64,000 bases of DNA. Source: Gloeophyllum trabeum ATCC 11539 (Eukaryota > Basidiomycota > Agaricomycetes > Gloeophyllales > Gloeophyllaceae). Numbering within the stretch: the first letter of the stretch is position 1; the number at the start of each line of letters is the position of its first letter. The stretch lies in the NCBI RefSeq assembly GCF_000344685.1, contig NW_006920412.1, forward strand, positions 1,521,429-1,585,428, read 5' to 3'. This document shows positions 36,543 to 48,864 of this stretch, in pieces. The notes below the pieces were generated by a model. It had not been told where the DNA came from. It made no database searches and saw only the letters and a list, made by a program, of their open reading frames with translations. The position numbers were made by a program, and so were the translations under genes.

Positions 36543-37581
36543 ATGAGCATCTCGAATAGCGTCAGGGCGGTGTCGGTGTCCGGCAATCCTCGAGAGTACG
36601 AGGACGTGCACGTCCATGCCGTCTACGACGAAATCGCCAGCCATTTCTCTTCGACACGGTACAAGGTATGTCACGTCCGCTGAGCAATGGTCAACTGGTA
36701 CAGATCCATTCATCAGCCGTGGCCCATAATAGCTGAATTCCTTTCGAGCCTTCCCACTGGGTGGGTCGGATTAGACTCGGGTGCAGGAAACGGGAAGTAC
36801 CTTCCCCTGCCTTATGACCGACCAGGACAGCTGTGGACGATCGGACTGGACAGGAGTAGGAACCTTCTACGTATAGCTCAAGGAGCTGGGGGGGAACTCA
36901 GGGAAGTGGTATGGGGAGACGTGCTTGACGTTCCCTGGAGACATGGAGCGTTCGTACGCACTTTTCCACTCGTCACCTCAAAGCGATCCTTACTGATCGC
37001 TGAACAGGACTACGCAATTTCGATAGCAACAATCCATCACCTATCTACGTCTGCGCGTCGCAGGGACGCGGTAAAGGTGAGTATCTCAAGTCGGCCAGTG
37101 CTACAATGCTGATATTCTTCTATCGAAGAGCCTCCTGCACTCCATTTCCCCTGATCATGGAAGAGCCTTGATCTATGTCTGGGCAGTTGAACAAGACAGC
37201 AAATCAAAGCGCGTCATCCCATCCGCACAGCCGGAGGATCAGTCGTCCACAGAGCCGCAAGGTGTGGACGTCTTCGTGCCATGGGTACTTTCGGATCGTA
37301 CGGCTGCACCGGAAGAAAAGCGACCTGCAGGGCAGCACGAGGCAGCACGCTCGGAAGATGAGCTGAAGCCCAAGGCCAAGGTGTACGATCGATTTTACCA
37401 TATGTTTGCGAAGGGCGAGTTGGAGCAACTTGCGACGGACGCTGCACAGGCTATGGGATTGTACGTGGGTCCCAGGGATACAGACAGCATGGCCATGGAA
37501 GGAATGAGTGGCGTGGAGGTATGCCAAAGTGGTTGGGAAAGATCAAATTACTACGTCGAGCTGCGACGGTGGCGGACTTAG
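36543..37581 (+). CDS. TRM9: tRNA (carboxymethyluridine-34) methyltransferase Trm9
   Basis: Exons 36543-36665, 36717-36953, 37008-37076 and 37129-37581 give 293 residues. Start-proximal VHAVYDEIASHFSSTRYKPWP and motif I LDSGAGNGKYLPL are typical of Trm9/ALKBH8. DYAISIATIHHLST follows, then LIYVWAVEQ, and after a disordered insert DVFVPWVL, VYDRFYHMFAKGELEQL and GWERSNYYVELRRW. With Trm112 it methylates cm5U at wobble position 34 to mcm5U, using S-adenosylmethionine. The insertion between about 165 and 215 is polar low complexity. Confidence 0.94.
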
Positions 37582-37823
37582 ATAGCCTGTATCACGGCGT
37601 CCTTGCAGCTTTCCATCTCCATCTATGTGCATTGTGCACCCTCGAAAGGGCAAGGCGTCGGCGTGGTCAGAGGGAAGGGATGTATACTGGATTGACGCAG
37701 ACAAGTTGTTGCCGCAAACCCTGGCGGGTGCTCCTGAGGCATTTAGATCCAACAGTGTTATGGGTCAGATAGCAACGATGCGATAGGTAAAGCGGAAGAA
37801 CATAATGCAGTAACTCGAAACTA

Positions 37824-38562
37824 TCACTCGCTGGCAGCCATGACTACACGCAGGCAGATCAGCTTTCAGGGCATATGCAGGTTAACATAGACAACTCACT
37901 AGCGTTGATCAAGTCTCCTCCGCTGTCTTTTAATGCACGCACAGCCTTAGCGCGAGAGCAGTTGACCTGGGCCATGACAAGGTCAATGTCCTTGGGGTCC
38001 ACGCCAGTCTCGTCGACCTCCTCAGGCGCCTCAAGCTCCGGAATGTCATCCTCATCCTCCGCCTCCTCACCGGCGCCCGACTTCTCCAGCGCGGGAGCTC
38101 CTCCACCGCTGCTCGCCAGCTGCTGAGCCGCGGACAGCTGCGCTTGGGAGTTCATGTCCTCAATCTTCAAGCCGATACATGAGCGTCGCAAGACAGTGGA
38201 TGCCCCGCCAACCACGCACCTTCGCCTCGCCGAAGACGATGTAGCAGTCACTGTTTGGTGACTTGTACACGTCAGGGGAAGCAAGAACAAAGAGGACCTG
38301 ACGGTATAAAGATCCGCTGAGCGTCGTCCTCAGTATCAAGGTGCGTAACACGTACATTCTTGGGTCTCCGGAGCGTAACACGAGTGATGCCGGGCACCTT
38401 CTTTAAGCCCAAGCTGAGGAGAGCCTTCCTGGCCTTCCGTTCAGCACGCGACTGGATCTTCTCAAGGGCGGCATTCGAGGTAGGATCCTCCTCGTGGTCA
38501 TGGTCGTGATCGTGCTCGTGCTCGGAGTGGTCGGAAGGGACTTCCTCGATTGTGGCGGACAT
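37824..38562 (-). CDS. EGD2: Nascent polypeptide-associated complex subunit alpha
   Basis: Four exons: 38356-38562, 38220-38297, 37900-38164, 37824-37843; 189 residues. An acidic His-rich N-terminus ([12 protein letters not shown]) precedes the NAC domain ([39 protein letters not shown]). The C-terminal UBA-like domain reads [20 protein letters not shown] and DLINAIMAAS. NAC binds ribosomes near the exit tunnel and shields emerging chains; its beta partner is encoded elsewhere. The last exon supplies only the final seven codons. It is divergent from TSC1. Confidence 0.95.
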
Positions 38563-38899
38563 CTAGATCGAACAAAGCAGCGGTTGAGCGATGGGCGTAC
38601 ATCCGACGTGGCAGCGAGGCATCCAACCCCTTCCTCTCGCTGAATCGCGACCTGAAGAGTGCCGTAGACTCCGAAGCACAAAATAGCAGCCAGCTCACCT
38701 TCGTTTCCGGAGTTGATAGGACGGGACCACCTGTGCTCGCTGTCTTTGACGGCGACTAACGTTACCTGGCGCTTCGCCGGCATCTTCCGGCACGGGCGCC
38801 TATTGGGCGTTTCGACTGCGCCACAGGGGACAGACGAAGATCTGAGGTCGGGAGTAAATTGCATGTCGTCATCCGGCACTTGGCCAGAGTCCTCATTTC

Positions 38900-41795
38900 A
38901 TGGCCCTGTCCGAGCTGTCTCGCCAGTTGCGCCAGCTCCTCGACGACCCCTCCGACGCTCAGCCAGCGGCCCAGCTATCGCCTGCTATTGATGCCTTCAT
39001 CCACGAATACACGACGTCCTCAGAGCCCGACGTCCTACAGACCCGTCTGGACGACGAGTTGCTCACCATTCACAAGGACCTCGTCGACCACACATCGCCG
39101 CGGCATGTGGACTCATTTCTGACCGTACTCCAGGAGTTGTCTCCGATTCTCTCCCCTTGCTCGTTGATTTCTACTTGGTTCGACATCATACTCCGCCCTG
39201 CGCTGCGGGACCCTAAGCTCCCCGACGGTACCGTCAACCGTGCAAAGGAGCTCATCTTATCAGCCCTCCAGAGAAGAACTGATGACTACTACGAAAAGAT
39301 CAAAGACTTTCGGCGGCGTCTAATGGATCTATATTTGCTAGACGTTCATAACGAGATATCGGGTGAGGACGTCTTGGAATGGGCAGCCTTGGACCAGGAG
39401 CAGAGAGGGAAGAGGACATGCTGGAAACGGAACCTAGAGGACACTCTTGCAAAGTATAGCCTTGGTCAGCCCGAGGTACGTCTTTATTGTCTCGCTCTCA
39501 CTCTGTCGTATCAAGTGTTATTGCTTAGGATTTCTTTACGGAAATGAACGAGTCTTTCGCCGTGCCCTCATCGCGGCAGCAATTGTTGGTACTGCTCAAC
39601 TGTTGCGCATCTCAAGACTTGTTTCCTTCGCACGCAGCAGCCGTATTGGCTTCTCATCCTTTGTTATCGTCCCTGTTAATGTCACTGCTTGTAGACAACT
39701 CATCGACTGTTTGCACCAGTGGCCTTACTGTGATCTCGAAACTTCTTCCAATACTTGCAGTGCACGCCACTGATGGCTTGAAAGCGATATTGCCCCCACT
39801 TCTCGTTATCCTGGCGCGGACCATATGCTGGAAAGAAAGACGACCGCCCGTCACTCCATCTGAAGACATCGAGTCAGGTGAGAATGCGGATCAAGAGGTC
39901 TCAGAAGCTAGTTCGGTCGAAGCTCTTCCTCAGCTCCGTCCTGAGACAGACTGGCAAAGACTGGAAATGACATTCACCGCTTCATCTGCGCCTTCACCCC
40001 ATCACTTCTTTACTTACGTCTATTATCTGTTCCCCTGCAATACGATCCGATTTCTACGTAACCCCATGTCCTACATAAATGGCCACAATCTGCCGAGCCC
40101 ATACATCGTGCCATGGGACGAGATATTGGATGAAGACGAGATAAAAAGTAGGAGTGAGGTATGTTCCACCTTCGACGATGACCGGGATGACCAGACTCAC
40201 AGTACAAGTCCATACTGCGAGGGCATGTTTTACATCCTCGCCTGCTATGGAGTGATGCAGCCGAGGAACTCACCGAGCCCCGAGTTTGGGAGCAATATCC
40301 GGTTTCTCGTATCGTAGGGGAATGCACAATGCTGGACGTTCGGAGCGCGTCGCTGGCATTGCGCGCCCGAGCTCTTGGTGACGAGGGCGAAGGCCCATCC
40401 CAAGCAGAGGAAGACCAAAATGTGGCAACAGTTACACCTCATATGATCGATCTCAGCACGACACCAGGACGCCCTCGCGTATCCTTGCGAGAAATCTTAA
40501 CTACTTCTTTGGCACTCAACTCCGTCGAGGACGTCGAGATCGTCGATATGGAGCCCGGCTGGCCGCCAGAACTATTTCCTAGTGCAGGCGGTTCTCCATC
40601 CAAAAGGTCTGTATCCCTTCCTCGAGAGGGTGAAGATACCACCACGGAGCATGGGAACCCTGGTCAGGTCGTCCAGGCAATTTCGGCATTACAGAGGGAG
40701 GTGTTGCTCTTGCGGAATGAGCTCAACTTCGAGACATGGGTCAATCGGGAGAACGCCAAGCATATCGGTCGTCTCCACCAGGATCGTATACTCTCTCGGA
40801 GTGCTGAGATTGAACGTCAGGGACTGGTACGTAGGGCGACTTCCGTCGCCGCTCTGTCAACTCACCCGTGATTTGTTGTAAGCACAACAAATTGCGAGAA
40901 TATAAAACTCAGGTCAATCGTCTCAGGAACGAATTGAAGCAGTACAAAGAACAATCGAACAGTGCGAAGCAAATGTACGTGAACTGGAATACCGAACAGC
41001 AGAATAAGCTCCGCAGCTTCCGGGAGAAATGGAAATCTTGGCAAGCTGAGGCAACAAACTTGCGAAATGAGAACAAAGAAGCCAAGGTACACTTAGTCGT
41101 ATCAACACCTTTGCAGTAATACTCACCGGGATTGCTAGGCGCATTTAGAAGCTCAAGAAACATTACTGGGGGACGCTGCTAGGAGAGTCTTTGAGCTAGA
41201 AACTGCCACCAAGGAAAATCAGCACAAGATTGACCGGTTGCATGACTATGAACGACGGATCGACCAACTCACGAAGATGCAACGCCTCTGGTCGGAAGTT
41301 CAGTCCTCCCCGTAGTGTTTGACTGAATCGTTCCTGTAGGGATGAAGACGTGAAACGCTGCAACGAGCAGGCCCAGATAATGGAAGGGCTCCTCAGCACG
41401 TACAAAAAGATGGAGCTGCGCTTGGAAGCGTATGAGAAGACACACGCAGAGATGGAAGACAATGCACGGTACGTTGTAGCGCTGGTCGGAGGCAAGCTGT
41501 GTCTCATATGCACCGTTGCAGTGCTGCAAGCCAGAAGATTCAAGAACTAGAAGCAAGGCTGTCCCTGGCCCAAAGGGACGACACAGCACGGCAGCAGTTT
41601 GCTACAGAAGTGGAGGCTCTCAACAAGGATCGAATAATGCTGGTCCAGGATAACAAAGCCCTGAGGGCGTCCAACAATGACTTACGAGATGAGGTGCTTG
41701 AGCTAGAGCATATGATAGAGTTACTCAAGGCTCAGGTCAGTGGAAAGAGAGGCCTTGTCGCGGAGCGACCTAGTACACCGCCTTCAATGACCTAG
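38900..41795 (+). CDS. TSC1: Hamartin (TSC1) homologue
   Basis: Seven exons: 38900-39475, 39529-40158, 40203-40826, 40883-41086, 41139-41290, 41340-41468, 41522-41795; 862 residues. The first about 400 residues are helical repeats of the hamartin N-terminal domain: LLDDPSDAQ, SFLTVLQELSPI, a central block with SGLTVISKLLPIL, and HFFTYVYYLFPCNTIRFLRNP, typical of the family. A Ser/Thr/Glu-rich linker follows. From about 570 to the end is a long coiled coil (LRNELNFETWVNRENAKH, YKTQVNRLRNELKQYKEQS, LSLAQRDDTARQQFATEVE). Tsc1 stabilises Tsc2, the Rheb GAP that restrains TORC1. Tsc1 is known in fission yeast and basidiomycetes but lost from baker's yeast. Confidence 0.9.
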
Positions 41796-41914
41796 CCTCG
41801 AGTGTTCTACACTTTGGATATATCTACAGTACGCTGTGTATGTTGTACGGCGCAAAATGGAACTTCTCAAGCAAAGATTGGACTTAGCGTTGAAAAGCGA
41901 GTTGGATGGCAGTG

Positions 41915-41927
41915 GAAGGTTCTCGAA
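41915..41927. promoter_or_regulatory. Heat shock element 1 (GAAnnTTCnnGAA) of HSP90
   Basis: The sequence reads GAAGGTTCTCGAA, a perfect three-unit HSF site, 175 bp upstream of the HSP90 start. Confidence 0.8.
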
Positions 41928-41961
41928 GGAACCCGTGCGAAATAGCGAGACGCGTTAGGGC

Positions 41962-41969
41962 GACGCGTC
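41962..41969. promoter_or_regulatory. GACGCGTC palindrome upstream of HSP90
   Basis: It lies 133 bp upstream of the start and abuts the second heat shock element. A related AGACGCGTTA word lies at about 41948. Confidence 0.4.
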
Positions 41970-41982
41970 GAAGATTCGAGAA
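41970..41982. promoter_or_regulatory. Heat shock element 2 (GAAnnTTCnnGAA) of HSP90
   Basis: The sequence reads GAAGATTCGAGAA, a second perfect three-unit HSF site, directly next to the GACGCGTC motif. Confidence 0.8.
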
Positions 41983-42101
41983 GGAAACAGCATTTTGTGC
42001 AACGCCTATAAAGACAGAGTCCTGGTACGTTTCGTTCCTTCACTTGCTTGTCTTCCACTTGCAGTCCTTCGTGCACGCGTTTATCTCCCTTCTACTCAAA
42101 A

Positions 42102-44550
42102 ATGTCGCAGACCGAGCAATTCGGATTCCAGGCTGAGATCTCCCAGCTTCTCGACCTTATCATCAGTATGTCTCCAGTGTGTACGCCACCGAGATGTGAG
42201 TGCTAACGGACGTGCCTCAGACACCTTCTACTCCAACAAGGAGATCTTCCTTCGCGAGATCATCTCGAACGCCTCCGATGCTCTTGACAAAATCCGCTAT
42301 GCTTCCCTCACCGACCCTTCTGTGCTCGACACTGAACGGGAGCTCTACATTCGCATAACCCCCGACAAGGAGAACAAGATTCTGTCCGTGAGGGACACCG
42401 GTATCGGTATGACGAAGGCAGATCTTATCAACAACCTTGGTACGATCGCCAAGTCTGGTACCAAGGTGTGTAATGTTTGCGTGCTGTTCACGGCTCGTTG
42501 CTGACATGCTCTTCTCTGCGATAGGGTTTCATGGAGGCGCTCAGCTCTGGTGCCGATATCTCCATGATTGGCCAGTTCGGTGTTGGTTTCTACTCAGCGT
42601 ATCTCGTCGCCGAGCGTGTGCAGGTCATCACCAAGCACAACGATGACGAGCAGTACATCTGGGAGTCCGCAGCTGGCGGTACCTTCACCGTCACTCTGGA
42701 CACCGTCAACCCTCCTCTTGGTCGGGGTACCGAGATCCGCATGTACCTGAAGGAGGACCAGCTTGAGTACCTTGAGGAGAAGAAGATCAAGGAGATCGTT
42801 AAGAAGCACTCCGAGTTCATCTCGTACCCTATCCAGCTTGCTGTGACCAAGGAGGTTGAGAAGGTGAGCATTATCGTTTTGATAGTGTGTGCCGTTGCTC
42901 ACGTATTGTGCTCCTGTAGGAGGTCGAGGACGACGAGGCTGAGGAGACTAAGGAGGGCGAGGAGAAGCCCAAAATTGAGGAGGTCGAGGACGAGGAGACT
43001 AAGAAGAAGAAGACGAAGAAGATCAAGGAGAAGGAAGTGTCGAACGAGGAGCTCAACAAGACGAAGCCCATTTGGACGCGTAACCCTCAGGACATCACGA
43101 ACGAGGAGTATGCGGCGTTCTACAAGAGCTTGACGAACGACTGGGAGGAGCACCTCGCTGTCAAGCACTTCTCTGTCGAGGGTCAGCTTGAGTTCAAGGC
43201 AATCCTCTTCATCCCCAAGAGGTAAGCTGAACGGTTTTTGTTGAGTCCCTTGTCGGCCGCTAACGTTTCATGATATAGGGCGCCCTTCGATCTCTTTGAG
43301 ACGAAGAAGAAGCGTAACAACATCAAGCTCTATGTCCGCCGCGTGTTCATCATGGACGACTGCGAGGAACTCATTCCTGAGTACCTCAACTTCGTAAAGG
43401 GTATCGTCGACTCGGAGGACCTACCTCTGAACATCTCTCGTGAGACGCTCCAGCAGAACAAGATCCTCAAGGTCATTCGCAAGAATATCGTCAAGAAGTG
43501 CCTTGACCTCATCTCGGAGATTGCAGAGGACAAGGACAACTTCCAGAAGTTCTATGAGGCGTTCGGCAAGAACATCAAGCTCGGTATTCACGAGGATGCC
43601 CAGAACCGCAGCAAGCTTGCTGAGTTCCTGCGCTTCTACTCGACGAAGTCCCTGGACGAGATGACCTCCCTGAAGGGTGAGTACAGTTTGGCCGTCTACG
43701 ACACTCGCAATTATTAACTTTGCCGTGCCGTAGACTACATCACTCGCATGCCCGAGATTCAGAAGACCATCTACTACCTAACCGGCGAGTCATTATCGTC
43801 TGTGAAGGACTCGCCCTTCTTGGAGGTCCTGAAGAAGAAGGGCTTCGAGGTCCTGCTCCTCGTCGACCCCATTGACGAGTACGCGATTACGCAGCTGAAG
43901 GAGTTCGACGGCAAGAAGCTGGTTTGCGTGTCGAAGGAGGGTCTCGAGCTCGAGGAGACTGAGGAGGAGAAGAAGGCGCGTGAGGAGGAGGAGAAGCAGT
44001 TCAACGACCTCTGCAGTGCCGTCAAGGAGGCGCTCGGCGACAAGGTCGAGAAGGTCGTCGTCTCCAACCGTATCTCCGACTCTCCTTGCGTCCTGGTTAC
44101 CGGTCAGTTCGGCTGGTCGGCGAACATGGAGCGTATTATGAAGGCGCAAGCACTTCGTGACTCGTCTATGTCGTCGTACATGGCGTCGAAGAAGACTTTG
44201 GAGCTCAACCCGAAGAACCCCATCATCAAGGAGTTGAAGAACAAGGTCGCCCAGGACAAGGCTGACAAGTCTGTACGGGACCTGACGTACCTTCTCTTCG
44301 AGACTGCCCTCCTCACTTCTGGTTTCTCGTTGGACGACCCGACGTCGTTCGCCAAGCGTATCCATCGTATGATTGCGTAAGTAACCTCTTCTCAGTTATC
44401 AGAGCTCGCCGCTGACATACGATCATCTATCATAGCCTTGGTCTCGACGTCGACGAAGACGAGGAGTCAGCACCCGCACCTTCGACATCTGAGGATGTTC
44501 CCCCGCCATTGGAGGGCGCATCGACGTCCGCCATGGAGGAGATTGATTAG
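42102..44550 (+). CDS. HSP90: Heat shock protein 90 (cytosolic)
   Basis: Seven exons: 42102-42165, 42221-42465, 42525-42863, 42920-43221, 43279-43676, 43734-44376, 44436-44550; 701 residues. The ATPase domain has [20 protein letters not shown] (catalytic Glu), [22 protein letters not shown] split over two exons, and [14 protein letters not shown]. The acidic/Lys linker [15 protein letters not shown] follows, then the middle domain with the [16 protein letters not shown] loop and catalytic-Arg region, and the dimerisation domain. The TPR-docking tail ends MEEID rather than the usual MEEVD. Codon use is strongly biased to C/G third positions, as expected of a highly expressed gene. Confidence 0.98.
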
Positions 44551-45508
44551 ATCGTTGTTGTCGTCGTGTCTGATGTGTTGTCCTTTGCTTTCTTTTGTTC
44601 ATGTACTTTGGTCTCCGGTTCATCATGTAGCATTTACCATCTACGCATCTGCACTAATGCAAAACGAGCAATCAATCCAATTCACTATGGCATTCTGCAT
44701 GATCCACGTCCTTGAGTGTCGCCGAAAACAGCGTGATCTGCGATTCCTTCTGAACGCGCTCTCAGACCTACCATGACTCGATCGCCTGTTCCTCTCGGTG
44801 GTCTGGCATGACTCGCATGCGCAGTCGACAGCTTGCGTGTGTGAATGCTGTGAATGGCAGGGTCCCGACGGCAGGAACGATTGACAGCCTGAGTTCTACT
44901 GTGCATGTACGAGGGTCATATCCCGCTTCAATTGTTCTATCCTAGAGGATCAACCGTTCTCCTGTGATACGGGGTGTCTTTTACGGGGGACCTGGGGTGC
45001 CCCAGCGGCGGAAGAGGACTGGAGCACCTCCGACGTCCGACGCCGGTCCCCCGCAATTAACGCGCTTGTCACGCGTCGCGACGCGACATGTCACAACACT
45101 GTGCAACGAGAACAATCCGTGTGCTCCGCCGGGGACTAAAATGGCACTGCTCGGGAAAGTGCTGGAGACGGCACGCAGAGACTGTGATCCGCCCTTTTGT
45201 GCGATGCGAAAGGCGAGGAATGGGCGGACGGATCGCGTGCAGCGGCGATGGATCAGGCTGGATCTCGGGGAGGGCCCGGGTGACTAAGCAGATTCGATTG
45301 ACGACGGTTGCCTTCTAAGGGTTTCTCGCCATTTCTCCTCCGCCCTTTTCTCTATATCTCTCTAATCTTCCATTGTCCTGCCGGCTACCATTCCCCTCTC
45401 GCTGGACAATGCTCCTTTCTGTTACCCGCTAAGTTCCCCATAATAACCCCACCCGCACTCTTTGTATCTCTACTCTACTGCCCCATTCACGCCCGTCTAT
45501 CGCACTCA
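44551..45508. other. Intergenic region
   Basis: It holds the HSP90 3' region and, at about 45060-45090, a cluster of CGCG words (ACGCGTCGCGACGCGACATG). The last 150 bp are pyrimidine-rich, suggesting a transcription start for the next gene. No coding signal is convincing. Confidence 0.5.
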
Positions 45509-46255
45509 ATGCCTGCCATTGTGTGCCCCCAGCCTCGTCCTGCGTCTTCCAGCTCGGACTCGAGCCCCGCGAACCCTGCCTCGCCGAGCGGGGACTCTGC
45601 ACCCCTTGTAAGCTCGATCATGTCGCGTTTTCAACCGCCACGTCTAATTCTCTCGATGCCGTAGATGGACGCTGCACTTATCACCAACGCGCCCCCTCGT
45701 CTGTTATCCCCAATTCACCTGAATACGGAGATGGATTCCCGCAATATTTTTGTGCGTCTAGTGGTGTCAATGTGCTCGCGCGTACTGACCCTTTTTCAGT
45801 ATTCCCCATCCTCATGTAGCCCTAGAAAGAGGCGCTGCAGCCCTCACGACAATATGTATCGTTCCCCACGTCGCCAGCGACAGCACTGTTCGGCCGCCGA
45901 CTGCCATTTCACGACCCTGGGTGTGTTTGACCGCATGTCCTGGATAACCCAGGAAGCTGCTGCCATGGACTTCGCCGAGCGGGACGTGACAGACGTCCTT
46001 GAATGCTCCTATCAAGAAGTCGAATGGCTGAAGCATTCCGAACCGTCAAGCGCAGGCCCTATCCGTACTCCGAGGGGTCTGAATCGCCCGGGTTCCACGG
46101 ACTGTGGCAGCCCGGTCAGCCGGGAACATTCATCGCATCCGCGGGCATCTTTTCCTAGACACGAGTTCCTCACCCTGTCTCCGCGGACTCCCCCTCGCCG
46201 TCCCACCGTTCTCTCAGAAGTTCGGTTTCGGGGCCTCCTCCCCGTTCTCCCATGA
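45509..46255 (+). CDS. Hypothetical protein
   Basis: Exons 45509-45607, 45665-45751 and 45800-46255 give 213 residues. The N-terminus is Ser/Pro-rich (PASSSSDSSPANPASPSGDS). A basic stretch (SPRKRRCSPHDNMYRSPRRQ) and a more ordered block (FDRMSWITQEAAAMDFAERD, DVLECSYQEVEWLKHSE) follow, then a Pro/Arg-rich tail. An alternative intron starting at about 46019 would switch the C-terminus to a frame reading KRRPYPYSEGSESPG. I recognise no family. A nuclear, disordered protein is the most that can be inferred. Confidence 0.5.
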
Positions 46256-47075
46256 TTCACGACACTCATGCGTCGGCAGGATTCGTCAGGAATCCTGCAC
46301 GATGAAGTCGACTACCCTTTTGAGGCGTTTTCCCAACACATCATACCAAGCCAAATAATCGCACAACACATTTCTCAATCGCATCAACATCATTCCATTC
46401 ATCGGCTCACTGTCACCTTGTCACCTGCGTTCAGTCGCGGGTTGGCTTCACCCGGTTGTATACCAACCGCGCATCTGCATCTGACAATCATCTGCATGAT
46501 CATTTATTCGTTTTTATGAACCCATCTTATTATTGATCTAATCGTTTGCATTTCCCCAGAACACTTGTAGTAATGTCTGGCTTCACGTTTCGGTTTCGGT
46601 CCTGGACTTCGTCTTCCCCCCGCTGCTCATGTCGATAATATTCTAGAGATTGTTTTGCTTTGTGAATTTGTTGTCCCTGTTGCTTCCAATCCTGTTGTCA
46701 TTTATTGCGCATGTTATCGCTCAGACTGTCTTACGAATATGCATGTAAATGGGTTAGCATTTGTCCATTGTAACGCTTGTAATGAAAGATTGTTGGGCTC
46801 ATGGAATTTGCTGTTCGATACGGATACCGTGCTAACCCTGGTACATCCATGTATACACAGCGCGGATATACGCGGATTTACGCTCTCCTTCAGCACACGG
46901 TTTACGTCGGCCGTGAACTCAGATTCAGAACATGTCCAATGATCGATAGCGCGACATGGTCGAGGTCGAGCTCAAGTGGGATCACTCCTTCAAGTTACAC
47001 CACTTATAGGGGTCCTGACCTGCCACCTCCGCTGTGACTCGTCCTCAGGCTGACGCTGCCTTTCTAACTACCATC
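46256..47075. other. Intergenic region
   Basis: T-rich sequence between the hypothetical gene and SER1. No gene or repeat was recognised. Confidence 0.5.
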
Positions 47076-48400
47076 ATGGCCGAGGGAAGAGTGCACAACT
47101 TCGGGGCTGGTCCTTCCGCACTGCCCATCGATGTCCTTGAGGAGGCCACCAAAGGTCTGCTGAACTTCCAGGAGACTGGAATAGGCATCGCGGAGATCAG
47201 TCATCGTTCGAAGGAATTCACGGCGTTCCTCAGCGAGACCGAGGATCAGATCAGGACGCTACTTCGGGTGCCCCCGACGCACAAGATTCTTTTCACCCAG
47301 GGCGGAGGGAGCGGTCAGTTCTCCTCGGTCGTCCTCAATCTGCTCGCGAGACATCACTTGCTGCACCCGGACCTCAAGAATGAGGATCGCGTTATGGACT
47401 ATGTCGTTACCGGCTCATGGAGCAAAAAGGCCATGGAGGAAGCGAAGCGGCTGGGTGGAGGGAGGGTGAATATCGCAGCGGATGCTAGGAGATATTCACA
47501 GGACGGGAAGTCGTTCGATACCGTCCCGCCTCATGACGACTACATTTTCTCTGCGGACCCTGCGCTCATATACTACTGCGAGAACGAGACCGTGGATGGT
47601 GTCCAGTTCGCCGGTGAGGCTGGCTTGCCGACCTCCTTCCCGTTCGCCAAACTCCCAGAAAATACCATCCTCCCCCTTGTCGCCGATTACTCGTCTTCGT
47701 TTATGTCCCGGCCCATCCCACGTTTGGCGGACCATGCTGTCATTTTTGCCGGGGCGCAGAAGAATCTTGGTCCGGCAGGCCTTACCATCCTAATCGTCCG
47801 TCAAGACTGCTTGGTGGATGTGGATGCCGCAGCCAAACTGGGGGCGATACCCGTTCCCCTCATGCTGTCCTACAAGACACTCGCAGACTCCAACAGTCTG
47901 TACAACACTCCTCCGGTTCTGCCTGTTTACATTGCCGGGCTAGTACTACGGAAGATGAGCGCCGAGGGCGGCCTGCAAACTTATGCGCAGTCGAATAGAA
48001 GGAAGTTTGAGAAAATCATCACCGCACTGAAAGAAGGGGAGGCCAAGGGCGCTTACAAAGGTAAGGTGAAGGAAGGGTCGGTAAGCTGGATGAACATAGT
48101 ATTCGATGTTCCCGGGGAAGGGCGTCTCCAACAGTTCCTGGATGGCGCAGCTCAGAGAGGAATGAAGGGTCTTGCGGGTCATCGGTACGCACTTTTATCA
48201 TTTATATCTTATGGCCGGCACCCTGACACTTCCTTCCCCAGTTCCGTGGGAGGTACAGCATCCTCGCAGTGTGATCGGCCGTCCTTAGGACTAACTTGAT
48301 GTTCATAGGTGTGCGAGTTTCGTTATACAATGCGATTACAGAGGAAGAGACCGATCAACTGGTTCAGTACATGAACGAGTTTGCGACCAAGACCTCGTGA
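47076..48400 (+). CDS. SER1: Phosphoserine aminotransferase
   Basis: Exons 47076-48184, 48242-48252 and 48309-48400 give 403 residues. NFGAGPSALP opens the fold, ISHRSKEF and FTQGGGSGQF are typical, and FAGAQKNLGPAGL holds the PLP-binding lysine (Lys229). The C-terminus HRSVGGVRVSLYNAITEE matches the family, and its SVGG part depends on an 11-nt micro-exon. The enzyme transaminates 3-phosphohydroxypyruvate with glutamate in serine synthesis and is cytosolic. Without the micro-exon the conserved GHRSVGG motif and the frame would be lost. Confidence 0.96.
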
Positions 48401-48510
48401 ATGTTGTGGAAAGTTATAATCCAGTAGAAGCATACGATCTGTAAATATTGTTTTGGACGGTTGAATTAAAGCATCTCAATGTAAACCCACGACATAGCTA
48501 AACTTAATAA

Positions 48511-48603
48511 GTCACTTTGCCGGAGTGGTTAACGGGATCGCCTGCTATTCAGCATTTCAGCGGTTGGGCTTTGCCCGCGTGTGTTCGAATCGCACAGGTG
48601 ACG
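48511..48603 (+). tRNA. tRNA-Ser(GCT) with a short intron
   Basis: The acceptor stem pairs GTCAC at the start with GTGAC at the end. The D arm reads GCCGGAGTGGTTAACGG, the long variable arm is TTGGGCTTTGCCCGC and the T loop is TTCGAAT. The anticodon stem ATCGC/GCGGT encloses CTGCTA plus about 11 extra bases, an intron just 3' of anticodon GCT. A T5 terminator follows. Confidence 0.85.
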
Positions 48604-48864
48604 CTTTTTGTTCCCACTCTCATGTAGAGTTCAGTTCTATGAACCAACTATCCCTTCGACTTCCTATGGTGGGCCACTCGAGCGTATAATTTTCGTGTAC
48701 ATGCTTGGTGGCCCCCATAGCAGTCATTCATCACATACTACATACAAGCCCGGTAATGATTCGTGAATCGTAATCGACTCACGACGTGCGCGTCGCGAAG
48801 TCTTCCTTGGTTAGTCATCATAGTATTTGTCGATCAGGACAGCTATTGCATCGTACATTGTCAT

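Noticed and set aside
43793..44365. A 190-codon minus-strand Leu/Arg-rich frame
   Set aside because: It is the antisense shadow of the HSP90 exon, caused by strong C/G third-position bias.
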